Source: Plantago ovata (taxonomy: Eukaryota > Streptophyta > Magnoliopsida > Lamiales > Plantaginaceae). From it: a stretch of 64,000 nt of DNA. The translations under genes were made by a program, and so were the position numbers. The notes under the pieces are model-generated. The model saw nothing but the letters and a program-made list of their open reading frames with translations, made no database searches and had not been told where the DNA came from. Location: the NCBI GenBank assembly GCA_028274465.1, contig CM051457.1, positions 67,492,496-67,556,495 of the forward strand, in the 5' to 3' direction. Positions 44,612 to 52,867 of the stretch are shown here, piece after piece. Within the stretch, counting starts at the first letter, position 1. Each line of letters begins with the position of its first letter.

Positions 44612-46260
44612 TGTTAGGAAAACTTGTAATTTTGATGAGCAATTAACCATGCTAAATTAAGGAAAGTCCAGTAACTAGTACTCTTAAGGTCCATAGGATT
44701 TTAGAATTTTAAGGACATTGTAAAAGAGGAACGTTTGCTGAAGACTTAGATTAGGTGCTAGATAAGTTATTTCTTTTGCGTATGATGTATTTTATTTTCT
44801 GAAAAGAAAATAACTTATTGATGCTGAAGCTTATGATGTATCTTATTTTCTGAAAAGAAAATAACCTATTGAAGCATTTGCTGAAGATATACTTTGTTTA
44901 TTACAAACAAATTATTGAAGCAAATAGAAACCGCTCAGAATCTTGAAGACTTTTGAAGATCTGAAGACTTGAAGAAATTGAAGATCTGAAGACTAGAAGA
45001 TTGCTGAAGACTGGTATCTACAAAGGCACATGTTGCTCAGAAAGTGGAAAATTCAGCAACAGCATTGCATAAGTGAAAATCTGAAAGACAGAGTAGGTTG
45101 TGCTTGCTGAAACTGAGACTAACCACTTGCTGATGGAACATATGTGACCTCTTGCTGAATGTACGTGAATTTGCGCTCCAATGTTACTGTTTGAATTCTA
45201 TTCAAATGTGCATTTAATGCAAAGCTTACACACGAAGGACATGAAGACTAGAAGACAAACAAAGACGCTGCTGAAAGTACAAAAGCAAGAGAGTGACATG
45301 TTAAGGAACAAAAGCCTTAGGATTTGAAATTCAAACGGCTCCTTACTTACACTATAAATAGAGGTCATCCGGCAAAGAGTTGAAGTGTGTCAACAACGTG
45401 ATCAAACTCTCACTTGTGCTTAAAACTCACAAACCTTCAAACACTCTTACAGCCATTGATCCGTTCCAAGACTTAAAGCTTGAAAAAGCTACTTGTGAAG
45501 AAGTAGAACAAACTTGGCTAAGAAATTAGTTAAGTGTTCTTTCTTTCAAACAAGAACAAGTCTTGACACCAGAAACAATCAAACTTGTTTACTGCAAAGT
45601 ATTCCAAGTTGTGTTTCTTAGATTACTTGTTGTAACTGAATAAGTTATAATTAAGTCATCTCACCCCAAAACTCTCTAACTGAAAATACACCCTTTCAGG
45701 CGTGATATTCAGGGGGAACTTAATCGAGCATAGTTTTGCTGATTAAAAGTACCAAGTTTGGTGGAGAACAAGGTTGAGTTTTCTATTTTAGGTTGGAGAC
45801 AAAGCAAGTGTGCTTTGGTTTCTGTTGAATCGCTTTAGATAGGAGATTGTAAGGAACCTCAATCATATATTAGTGAATTCAGTCCTGGAAAGGACGAAGT
45901 GGATTAGTTGAGAGATTACGCCACTCTCAGATACCACTATAAAAGTGTTTGTGTGATTTACTTACTGTATTTAGCTTTCAGCAAATCATATCTGTCTCTA
46001 CACAGTCACTCACTTCACTTGCTGAAACCTTTACTTACTGAAAGAGCACTTATTGTATCAAAGACTTCCGCTCTCTGATTTTAAGTATCAGCAAACCAAG
46101 ATACTGTAAAGTAACTTACGCTTGCTGAGAAAGTTAAGTATCAGCAAACTCATTACTGAAAAGTAATAAGTACTTGCTGAGAAAGTTTTAAACGACGAAA
46201 GTTTGAAAAGACTATTCACCCCCCCCTCTAGTCTTTTCTTGTTGTTTAAAGGGACCAACA
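44612..46260 (+). repeat. solo Sirevirus LTR in RNase H of D
   Basis: A 1649-bp LTR with perfect ends (TGTTAGG, CCAACA) and a perfect 5-bp duplication CAAAT. RNase H coding sequence lies on both sides and there is no primer site or polypurine tract, so this is a solo LTR, normally left by recombination between the two LTRs of a full element. Its closest relative in the window is the 5' LTR of copy C, at the same target. Confidence 0.9.
45351..45360 (+). promoter_or_regulatory. TATA box of solo LTR
   Basis: ACTATAAATA followed by GAGGTCATCCGG, about 740 bp into the LTR. It is the intact reference for the LTR promoter in this window. Confidence 0.75.
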
Positions 46261-46629
46261 CAAATTCTTCCACAGAATCTGAATATATTGCAGCTGGTTG
46301 TTGCAATGCTCAAATCCTATGGATTTAGCAACAACTAAGTGATTATGGTATCTTTGAAAAGAAGACTCCAATCTTCTGTGATAATACAAGTGCTATTGCT
46401 ATCACGCAAAATCCAAAGTTCCATTCAAAGACTAAGAACATTGATATTAGACATCACTTCATAAGAGACCATGTTGAAAAAGGAGATATTGAGGTAATTC
46501 TGGTAGTCACTAATAATCAGCTTGCTGACATCTTTACCAAACCACTGCCTGATAATAGATTTTCAATCCTAAGGTACAAACTTGGGTTATTGGAACTTGC
46601 CTAAAATATCTTGAAATTATATTGCAAAG

Positions 46630-46989
46630 TTGCTGAAACAGGTATTCAACAAGGTCTACATCTTTATGATATTAAACTTGTAGTATACATTCAATATAAG
46701 GTAATTCAGCAAAAGATATGTTTCTTATTAAAAAGCTGATTTCTAAAGTTTGCAGAAACAGGCATTCAGCAAACAAAGGGACTTTTGCAAAGCAATATTT
46801 GTTAAGGAAACTTGTTTGCATAATGCTAAAACGGGCATTCAGTATTAAAAAGGGAACAAAGATTGCTGAAACAGGCATTCAAACAATCTTGGAAGGAACT
46901 GAGACGGGAACTCAGCAAAGTAAATGCATACTCTCATTACTATATATTATCTCAATCAGAAGATGTATTTGCTGAGACAGGAACTCAGA
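46630..46989. repeat. hairpin array downstream of pol (fragment D)
   Basis: Six units in 360 bp: 46630-46652, 46749-46773, 46822-46844, 46863-46886, 46899-46918 and 46970-46989. Typical units are TTGCTGAAACAGGCATTCAG and CTGAGACGGGAACTCAG. Stem changes are paired: CTGAA with TTCAG, CTGAG with CTCAG. Confidence 0.8.
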
Positions 46990-47272
46990 AATACAAATGA
47001 TTATAAAAATAAAAGAGATAATTAATTAAGGGGGAATTTTCAGCAAACACAAAAATGACAAGAATTTTGTATACAATTAGATAATGTGTTTGATTGACGA
47101 TTATGATTCCTTGGTTAAAAAGAAGTAATTATTGTGATGTTTTTGGCACATATATACTAAAGGAGCATTGAGTGCTTATTGGTTAATCTGGTTCGTTGAT
47201 TTAAAGCAAGATGCTTATCCAACGGTACATTTTGTGTGAATTCACACGATCTGACAGTTACTCGTTAGTGGG
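46990..47272 (+). other. post-pol region of fragment D
   Basis: Contains a polypurine AAGGGGGAATTTT (47028-47040), then AT-rich sequence aligned with the ORF3 leader of copies A and E as far as the CCACTAAC segment, read here as GTTAGTGGG. ORF3 itself would follow but is cut off by LTR F at 47273. Confidence 0.6.
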
Positions 47273-47300
47273 TGTTGGTCCCTTTAAACAACAAGAAAAG
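47273..47300 (-). repeat. first 28 bp of Sirevirus LTR F
   Basis: TGTTGGTCCCTTTAAACAAC and 8 further bases, the U5 end of a Sirevirus LTR on the minus strand. The next LTR copy starts at once at 47301 with the same bases. The remainder of F resumes at 63199 after element E. Confidence 0.85.
47296..47300. repeat. target site duplication AAAAG, left of copy E
   Basis: AAAAG before the LTR at 47301; the second copy is at 63199-63203. Both belong to LTR F, where AAAAG occurs once in intact LTRs. Confidence 0.9.
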
Positions 47301-48879
47301 TGTTGGTCCCTTTAAACAACAAGAAAAGACTAGAGAGGGGGGGGGGGGGTGAATAGTCTTTTCAAACTTTCGTCGTTTAAAAACTTTCTCAGCAAGGACT
47401 TATTACTTTTCAGTAATGAGTTTGCTGATACTTAACTTTCTTAGCAAGCGCAAGTTACTTTACAGTAATGAGTTTTGCTGATACTTAAAATCAGAGAGCG
47501 GAAGTCTTTGATACAATAAGTGCTTTGTCAGTAAGTGATAGTTTCAGCAAGGGAACAGAGTGACTGTGTACAGATAGATATACTTTGCTGAAAACTAAAT
47601 GCAGTAAGTAAATCACACAAACACTTTTATAGTGGTATCTGAGAGTGGCGTAATCTCTCAACTAATCCACTTTGTCCTTTCTAGGATTGAATCCACTAAG
47701 ACAAGTTTGAGGTTCCTTACAACACCTATCTAGAGCGATTCAAACAGAAACCAAAGCACACTTGCTTCGTTTCCAACCTAACTAGAGAACGAAACATTGT
47801 TCTCCACCAGACTTGGGACTATTAATCAGCAACTCTATGCTCGATTAAGTTCCCCCTGAATTTCATGCCTGAAATGGTGTATTTTCAGTTAGAGAGGTTT
47901 GGGATGAGATAACTTGATTATAACTTATTCAGCTACAACAAGTAATCTAAGAAACAAAACTTTGAATACTTTGCAGTAAACAAGTTTGATTGTTTCTGGT
48001 GTCAAGACTTGTTCTTGTTTGAAAGAAAGAACACTTAACTAATTTCTTAACCATGTATGTTCTACTTCTTCAAAAGTAGCTTTTTCAAGCTTTAAGTCTT
48101 GGAGCGGATGAAAGGCAGTAAAGAGTATTTGAAGGGTATGTGAGTTTTAAGCACAAGTGAGAGTTTGATCACGTTGTTGACACACTTTAACTCTTTGCCG
48201 GATGACCTCTATTTATAGTGAATCAAGGGAGCCGTTTGAATTTCGAATTCTAAGGCTTTTGTTCCTTAAGATGTCACTATCTTGCTTTTGTACTTTCAGT
48301 ACCGTCCTTTATTTGTCTTCTAGTCTTCATGTCCTTCGCGTGCATGCTTTGCATTTAATGTTCATTTGAATGAGATTAAAACATGAACGTTGGAGCGCAA
48401 ATGCAAGTACTATCAGCAAGGAGGTCACATATGTTTTTCAGCAAGTGGTCAGTCTCAGTTTCAGCAAGCACAACCTACTTTGTCGTTTAGATTTTCACTT
48501 ATGCAAGCTGTTGCTGAAGTTTCCACTTTCTGAGCAACATGTGCCTTTGTAGATACCAATCTTCAGAAATCTTCTAGTCTTCAGTCTTCGAATTCTTCAA
48601 GTTTCTGAACGGTTCTAAATGCTTCAATAGTTTGTTTGTGTAAACAAAGTACATCATCAGCAAATGCTTGAATAGGTTGTTTTTCTTTTCAGAAAACAAG
48701 ATACATCATAAGCGGTAAAACAAACCTATCTAGCACCTACTCTAAGTCTTCACCAAACGTTCCTCTTTTACAATGTCCTCTAAAATTCTAAATTCCTATG
48801 GACCTTAAGAGTACTAGTTACTGGACTTTCCTTAATTTAGCATGGTTAATTGCTCATCAAAATTACAAGTTTCCTAACA
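47301..48879 (-). repeat. 3' LTR of Sirevirus copy E
   Basis: 1579 bp, TGTTAGG to CCAACA on the minus strand. Over a 400-bp stretch compared by eye (47880-48280 with 62390-62790) about ten bases differ from the 5' LTR, that is roughly 2-3 percent, some of which may be assembly error. Confidence 0.9.
48214..48223 (-). promoter_or_regulatory. TATA box in 3' LTR of copy E
   Basis: ACTATAAATA on the minus strand at the conserved LTR position; a 3' LTR promoter would read outward into LTR F. Confidence 0.65.
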
Positions 48880-48898
48880 AATTTCCCCCTTTTTGATG
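48880..48898 (-). other. polypurine tract of Sirevirus copy E
   Basis: On the minus strand CATCAAAAAGGGGGAAATT ends next to the TGTTAGG LTR start, the usual form of the plant copia plus-strand primer. Confidence 0.9.
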
Positions 48899-49180
48899 TT
48901 AGCAATCCATGGCTAAATTAATTGTTACCCTTTTAGAGGTTTCTGATGTTGAATAAATCAGTTGATTAATGCAAGAATACTTGAATAATAAAACAGTAAG
49001 CATAAGTAGATTGCATAATCAAAAACCAATAAGAGTCAAAAGCTTTACTGCTGATAGTTATCTTTTAGTAAGTTTACAAGAAAGTTCAGAGATAACTACA
49101 CAAAATCAGCAAATAAAACTAAACAAAGCTTTTACAAGGGACTTAAGCTCTTTCAGCAGAAGATTTTCTCAGAATCTTCC
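48899..49180 (-). other. 3' untranslated stretch between ORF3 and PPT (copy E)
   Basis: About 280 bp of AT-rich sequence with several TCAGCAA motifs. No coding frame or other feature is recognised. Confidence 0.5.
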
Positions 49181-50005
49181 TTACACTCTTCTCAGCAAGT
49201 GCAGAAAATTCAACACAGTCCTTTTCGTAATCTTCATGTAGCTTACAGACTTCGAGCTGAATGATTCTTGCGTTCTTGCAGGCGGTATATGATGTTTTTC
49301 AACATTCATTTCTTTGTAGTGCAACACCCATAAGTGCATGCCCCAATTGATGGCATGGAGAAGTTGTGTATCTGAAATGCCTTTGTTAGCATGAATCTTC
49401 CTTAACCAGAGAAGATCTTCTTCTTGATCCTTAGCAGTGAGATAGAAATACTCAATATGAATCAATCCATATTTCTTCTTTGACTTCTTGGTTATAGGGT
49501 CAGAGTAATAGGCAACATCAATTGGTTTAATCAATTCAGGTTCTTGTTTTACATTCTTGCCAATTGAAGTTCTTCTTACCAAGACTTCCAGATTCAGCCA
49601 TCTCCCAGCTATGTTTCTTGGGAAGGGAGGAGGATCCCTTTCTTTTCTTTTCACTTTTAATTCAATCCAAGTGTACATTTGATTCAGTACACCTGTTGGA
49701 AAGAAATCATTTACCAATAAGTCTTCAAGCTTTAAGATCCAGCAACCATGAACATTTCTGATCACATTTTGAGTAGTTTCCTCATTGCTGGTCTTTGTGT
49801 ATTCAATACCGGAGCCAATGGCAATGCTGGCAAGCCTCTTTTCTTCCTGTCTTTGCCTTCTTCTTCTTGACTTTGCATTTTCTTGATCTCTTGCTGAAGA
49901 TCTTGAGTCAGAAGAGAAATGTTTTGAATGGCCAGACGGAGTTAAGGCTGTAATTGGTATAGCTCTTATAGCTTGAGCTATTGTCATCATCATCATCATC
50001 TTCAT
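49181..50005 (-). CDS. ORF3 C-terminal piece (copy E), unknown function
   Basis: A 274-codon frame overlapping the end of the preceding piece by about 100 bp in another frame, so it is probably the continuation of the same protein after a frame change. It has a basic cluster (KSRRRRQRQEEKRL), then a segment that looks globular: NVHGCWILKLEDLLVNDFFPTG, MYTWIELKVKRKERDPPPFPRNIAG, LIHIEYFYLTAKDQEEDLLWL and LLHAINWGMHLWVLHYKE. I recognise no family. The start ATG lies in an Asp/Met-coding repeat and is unlikely to be a true start. Confidence 0.55.
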   Translation of the reverse strand: MKMMMMMTIAQAIRAIPITALTPSGHSKHFSSDSRSSARDQENAKSRRRRQRQEEKRLASIAIGSGIEYTKTSNEETTQNVIRNVHGCWILKLEDLLVNDFFPTGVLNQMYTWIELKVKRKERDPPPFPRNIAGRWLNLEVLVRRTSIGKNVKQEPELIKPIDVAYYSDPITKKSKKKYGLIHIEYFYLTAKDQEEDLLWLRKIHANKGISDTQLLHAINWGMHLWVLHYKEMNVEKHHIPPARTQESFSSKSVSYMKITKRTVLNFLHLLRRV

Positions 50006-51875
50006 TCAGATCTTGATGACTTTCAGTGTGACAGTATTCATGAGTTTCAGCAGAAGTTTTTCTCTTTTTCGGATTTGCTGAATTCAACTCAGAATCTGCT
50101 TCAGCTTGTCTTTTAGAACTTTGCTCTTTTTCAGCAAGAGGTTCTATTGTCAGTGGCACTTCAGCAGGGGTTTTCTTTCTTGAAGATTTCTTTTGCTTAT
50201 CTTCCCCCTTAGACATGGATTGCATCATTGGAGTAATGTGCAGAGAAAAGAACTCATTGCAATTTTCAGCAAGAGTACTTAGGCTATTGTACTTCATGAT
50301 AATTGCCTGCTGATCAGAGGTCAGCTTTGACAATTCTTGATTGATACTCACCAAGTTTTCCTCATGTCTGCGCTCTGTTTCGACTTTGTCTTCAATGAAA
50401 GTCTGAGCCTTTTTCAATGCAGACTTTGCTAGTTTGAGTGCTTGACTGACATCTTCTTCATAGCTTTTGTGGTATAGACTTATGTCTTTCTGAGCTATGG
50501 TAAGAGATGTAGTGCGTTTCAGCACAGTAGCCAGTATTTTGCCGATGTCAAGCGGACTCTCAGCAAGCAGTGCATCATCTTCTGCTTTGCAGGCTTTGTG
50601 GACTTCCATTAGTGCCAAAATTCTTGGATTAAAATCCTCCACATGTGGAAACGGCACTAAAGTCGGGGTCAAGGAATGAACTTTAAGCTCAGTAGCGAAT
50701 TGATCATCTCTGGTCAGCAAATGGTTTCTTAAGTCATTTCCTACATCATTTTCATGATCAGGAGGAGGAATTGTGACCACGGTTGGTTCACCTTTCTTTG
50801 ATTGATCATCCTCATTTGCTGAAAGATCGTCTTCGTCATCAGATTCATCAAGGCCAGCAACCTTCGTTCCTAAATCTGCAGCTTCATTCCCTTTTGGTTG
50901 AGTGGTTGCTGATGGCAACGCTTCTGACTCAACAACTGGAGTTTCACCAGTAGTGACTTTTAATGGAGTAGTTTCTGAGGGCAACGTTTGAGACTCAATA
51001 ACTGGGGTTTCACCAGTAGTAAGTGGAAGGGAGGGGACTTCCTTAAGCTTCACTCCTGAAGATTGAGCAATGTCTAGATTCTGCGTATGCCTTGCATGAA
51101 TCTGTAGACTTTTTTGAAGTGCTCTTTGATAATCTTCATCCAATTCTTCATCATCAAGGTTTGGATCAGTGACCTTGGCATCGAGTAAAGATAACTCGGC
51201 ATCAGAAAGCTTGCTTTTGCCTAGTTTCAAAGCAGCGCGCTTTCTGGCGTACTCTTCTTCAGTATCAGCGCCTTGTAGAGGTGCTGGAGTACTTGTCTCA
51301 GCAGGAGCAGGATTGGACTCTTGTTGCTGACTTGGTGTTTGATCAGCTTGCTGATTGTCATGATGTTCAGTCTCAGCAACTGTCAGTTTAAGTCCACCAG
51401 CATCAGGACTAGGACCTTGATTATCATCATCGTCGTACTTATTATCCTTATAATCTTTTCCTTCATCATCACTGGGATCTGTAGGAATGTTCTCATCTTC
51501 TTCTTCTTTATCATTGTCCGTCAATATAACCAACTCAAGATGTTTGTATAGTGCAACACTCGTAACTTCCTCTTCTTCATTGATTTTGTGGGGATCAGCC
51601 ACCACGGGTACAAAGGAACCCTTGAGCATCACAGCTTGTTCAGCTGGAGAGGCACTCTTGAATTTGGCTTTCATATTCTCTCTGATTAGAGCAATCAGAC
51701 TTGAGCTCATGAGCTGAGAATATGTCAACTCTTCTGGAAGTATGGAGTGCACAAAAGTCTCGAGTTTCAGCAGAGAAATTCTCTTTTTCTCGTTGGATAG
51801 ATGAAGATGAAGGTCAGAAAAGTCCATCCTTCTGTACCTTTGCCAATTGCTGACAGACTTAGCAACTCTGGACAA
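49908..51875 (-). CDS. ORF3 central piece (copy E), acidic, unknown function
   Basis: A 655-codon open frame. N-terminal residues 1-100 look folded (SVSNWQRYRRMDFSDLHLHLSNEKKRISLLKLETFVHSILPEELTYSQLMSSSLIALIREN). Residues about 120-390 are strongly acidic and low in complexity, including two near repeats of TTGETPVIES/VVESxxLPSxTT. Residues about 430-560 are predicted by eye to form long helices (SYEEDVSQALKLAKSALKKAQTFIEDKVETERRHEEN). A Lys-rich segment and an Asp tract (near 49990) end the piece. No signal peptide or membrane helix is apparent, which argues against a classical envelope protein. Confidence 0.6.
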   Translation of the reverse strand: MSRVAKSVSNWQRYRRMDFSDLHLHLSNEKKRISLLKLETFVHSILPEELTYSQLMSSSLIALIRENMKAKFKSASPAEQAVMLKGSFVPVVADPHKINEEEEVTSVALYKHLELVILTDNDKEEEDENIPTDPSDDEGKDYKDNKYDDDDNQGPSPDAGGLKLTVAETEHHDNQQADQTPSQQQESNPAPAETSTPAPLQGADTEEEYARKRAALKLGKSKLSDAELSLLDAKVTDPNLDDEELDEDYQRALQKSLQIHARHTQNLDIAQSSGVKLKEVPSLPLTTGETPVIESQTLPSETTPLKVTTGETPVVESEALPSATTQPKGNEAADLGTKVAGLDESDDEDDLSANEDDQSKKGEPTVVTIPPPDHENDVGNDLRNHLLTRDDQFATELKVHSLTPTLVPFPHVEDFNPRILALMEVHKACKAEDDALLAESPLDIGKILATVLKRTTSLTIAQKDISLYHKSYEEDVSQALKLAKSALKKAQTFIEDKVETERRHEENLVSINQELSKLTSDQQAIIMKYNSLSTLAENCNEFFSLHITPMMQSMSKGEDKQKKSSRKKTPAEVPLTIEPLAEKEQSSKRQAEADSELNSANPKKRKTSAETHEYCHTESHQDLNEDDDDDDNSSSYKSYTNYSLNSVWPFKTFLF

Positions 51876-52867
51876 GGTAGTTTCTTGAAGTCTGAGTAAA
51901 GTTCTTCTGAACTTACTTTCGGATCTTCAGTGATGTGAACCACTTCAGTGGTCTCCTTTTGAGCCTGAAAAAGAATAAAATTAAGTTCAGGAAAGTTTTG
52001 GAGAATATTTTTAGAGTCCAAAGCTGGAGCATGATTTACCTGCTGAGATTCAGCAAGCTCATGTTGCACACTTGTTTGTGCTGGTACTATTTCCATTGCT
52101 TCAGGAGCTTGAAAAGCATCCTTGAATTTTTCATCCTGAAATAATTTTAAGTTAGATACAAGCACTAAGTTTTCAAAATTAGTTGAATTACCAAAAACTT
52201 TATCTACCTGCTGAGCCGGAGGTGTGGATTCTGGTGCAGAGGCTTGAGCAACCTTCTGACTTGTATCTTGAGAAGTTTGTAAAGAAATCATTATATTAGC
52301 AAAAGAATGAGTTTCAGATAGTGAAGTTTTGCTTATGGTTGAGTTAACTACCTACTGAAGAAGGACAGGTGGTGACTCAGTCCTTTCAGCAATGACAGCT
52401 TCTTCAGTATCTGGGACATTTTCTTCAGCAGACTTCTTTTCTTGCTCTGTTTGAGAAAGCTGTGCCGGTTCAGCAATCCCCCTTGTCTCTGAAATGACAA
52501 GTTGAGCAGAGACATCTTGACCCTTGAGTTCACTACTTGTCATGAAAACGTCTACCGATTTGTTGGAGTTGTCATCAATCTCCAAATCCATTTGTTGGCT
52601 CAGTTCTGTCAGCACCAGCTGAACTTTGTCAATGGATGTTTTCGGTGAACTAGGTCGAGTATTCTCAGCATCATGGGATTCGTCGTCGAATAGTGTCTCT
52701 TGTGGTGTTTCAGCAATCTTTGGGACTTGAACAATTGCAGTCTCAACAACTAGTTCTTCAGCAACTTGATGAGTTGCTTGTTTAGCAACCATCTTTTCGG
52801 CATTGGCAGCATTAGCAAGTGCCGCGGTTCTTATATCAGCAACAATATCAATTGCTGGTTCCAGAGT
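51767..52867 (-). pseudogene. ORF3 segment between N-terminal and central pieces (copy E)
   Basis: Follows the in-frame TAG that ends the N-terminal piece. Open pieces are 52792-52352 (VAKQATHQVAEELVVETAIVQVPKIAETPQETLFDDESHD, then KVQLVLTELSQQMDLEIDDNSNKS) and 52291-51767. A stop near 52350 is not present at the matching place in copy A. The frame changes near 51850 into the central piece. It contains two short intron-like segments, 52136-52207 and 51965-52039. Confidence 0.6.

Larger units (their letters stand above)
38725..46260 (-). repeat. right arm of the 7.5-kb inverted repeat
   Basis: Reverse complement of 23508-31018, with the same insertion junctions (GTTGA at the Athila LTR, the truncated-LTR/RNase H junction, and CAAAT at the outer LTR). 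At the outer end, this arm continues into RNase H, whereas the left arm continues into the body of copy C. Confidence 0.85.
44412..46604 (+). pseudogene. Sirevirus fragment D: RNase H, split by a solo LTR
   Basis: Two pieces, 44412-44611 and 46261-46604, read as one RNase H: YVKG, SADADN-type SDAD segment, GGSTLDRKSTSGTCQFLG, SWFSKKQTCVA, then NSSTESEYIAAG, ILWI, a stop near 46326, TPIFCDNTSAIA and a C terminus ending at TAA 46602-46604. The 5' part of the element is missing at the junction with copy I's LTR. Downstream sequence to 47272 is the post-pol region of the same element. Confidence 0.82.

Noticed and set aside
44612..46260. Solo LTR as one end of a further complete element
   Set aside because: RNase H coding sequence lies immediately on both sides with a perfect CAAAT duplication and no primer site or polypurine tract.
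47273..47328. Tandem duplication of 28 bp
   Set aside because: It is explained by LTR F being interrupted by copy E, whose LTR starts with the same bases.
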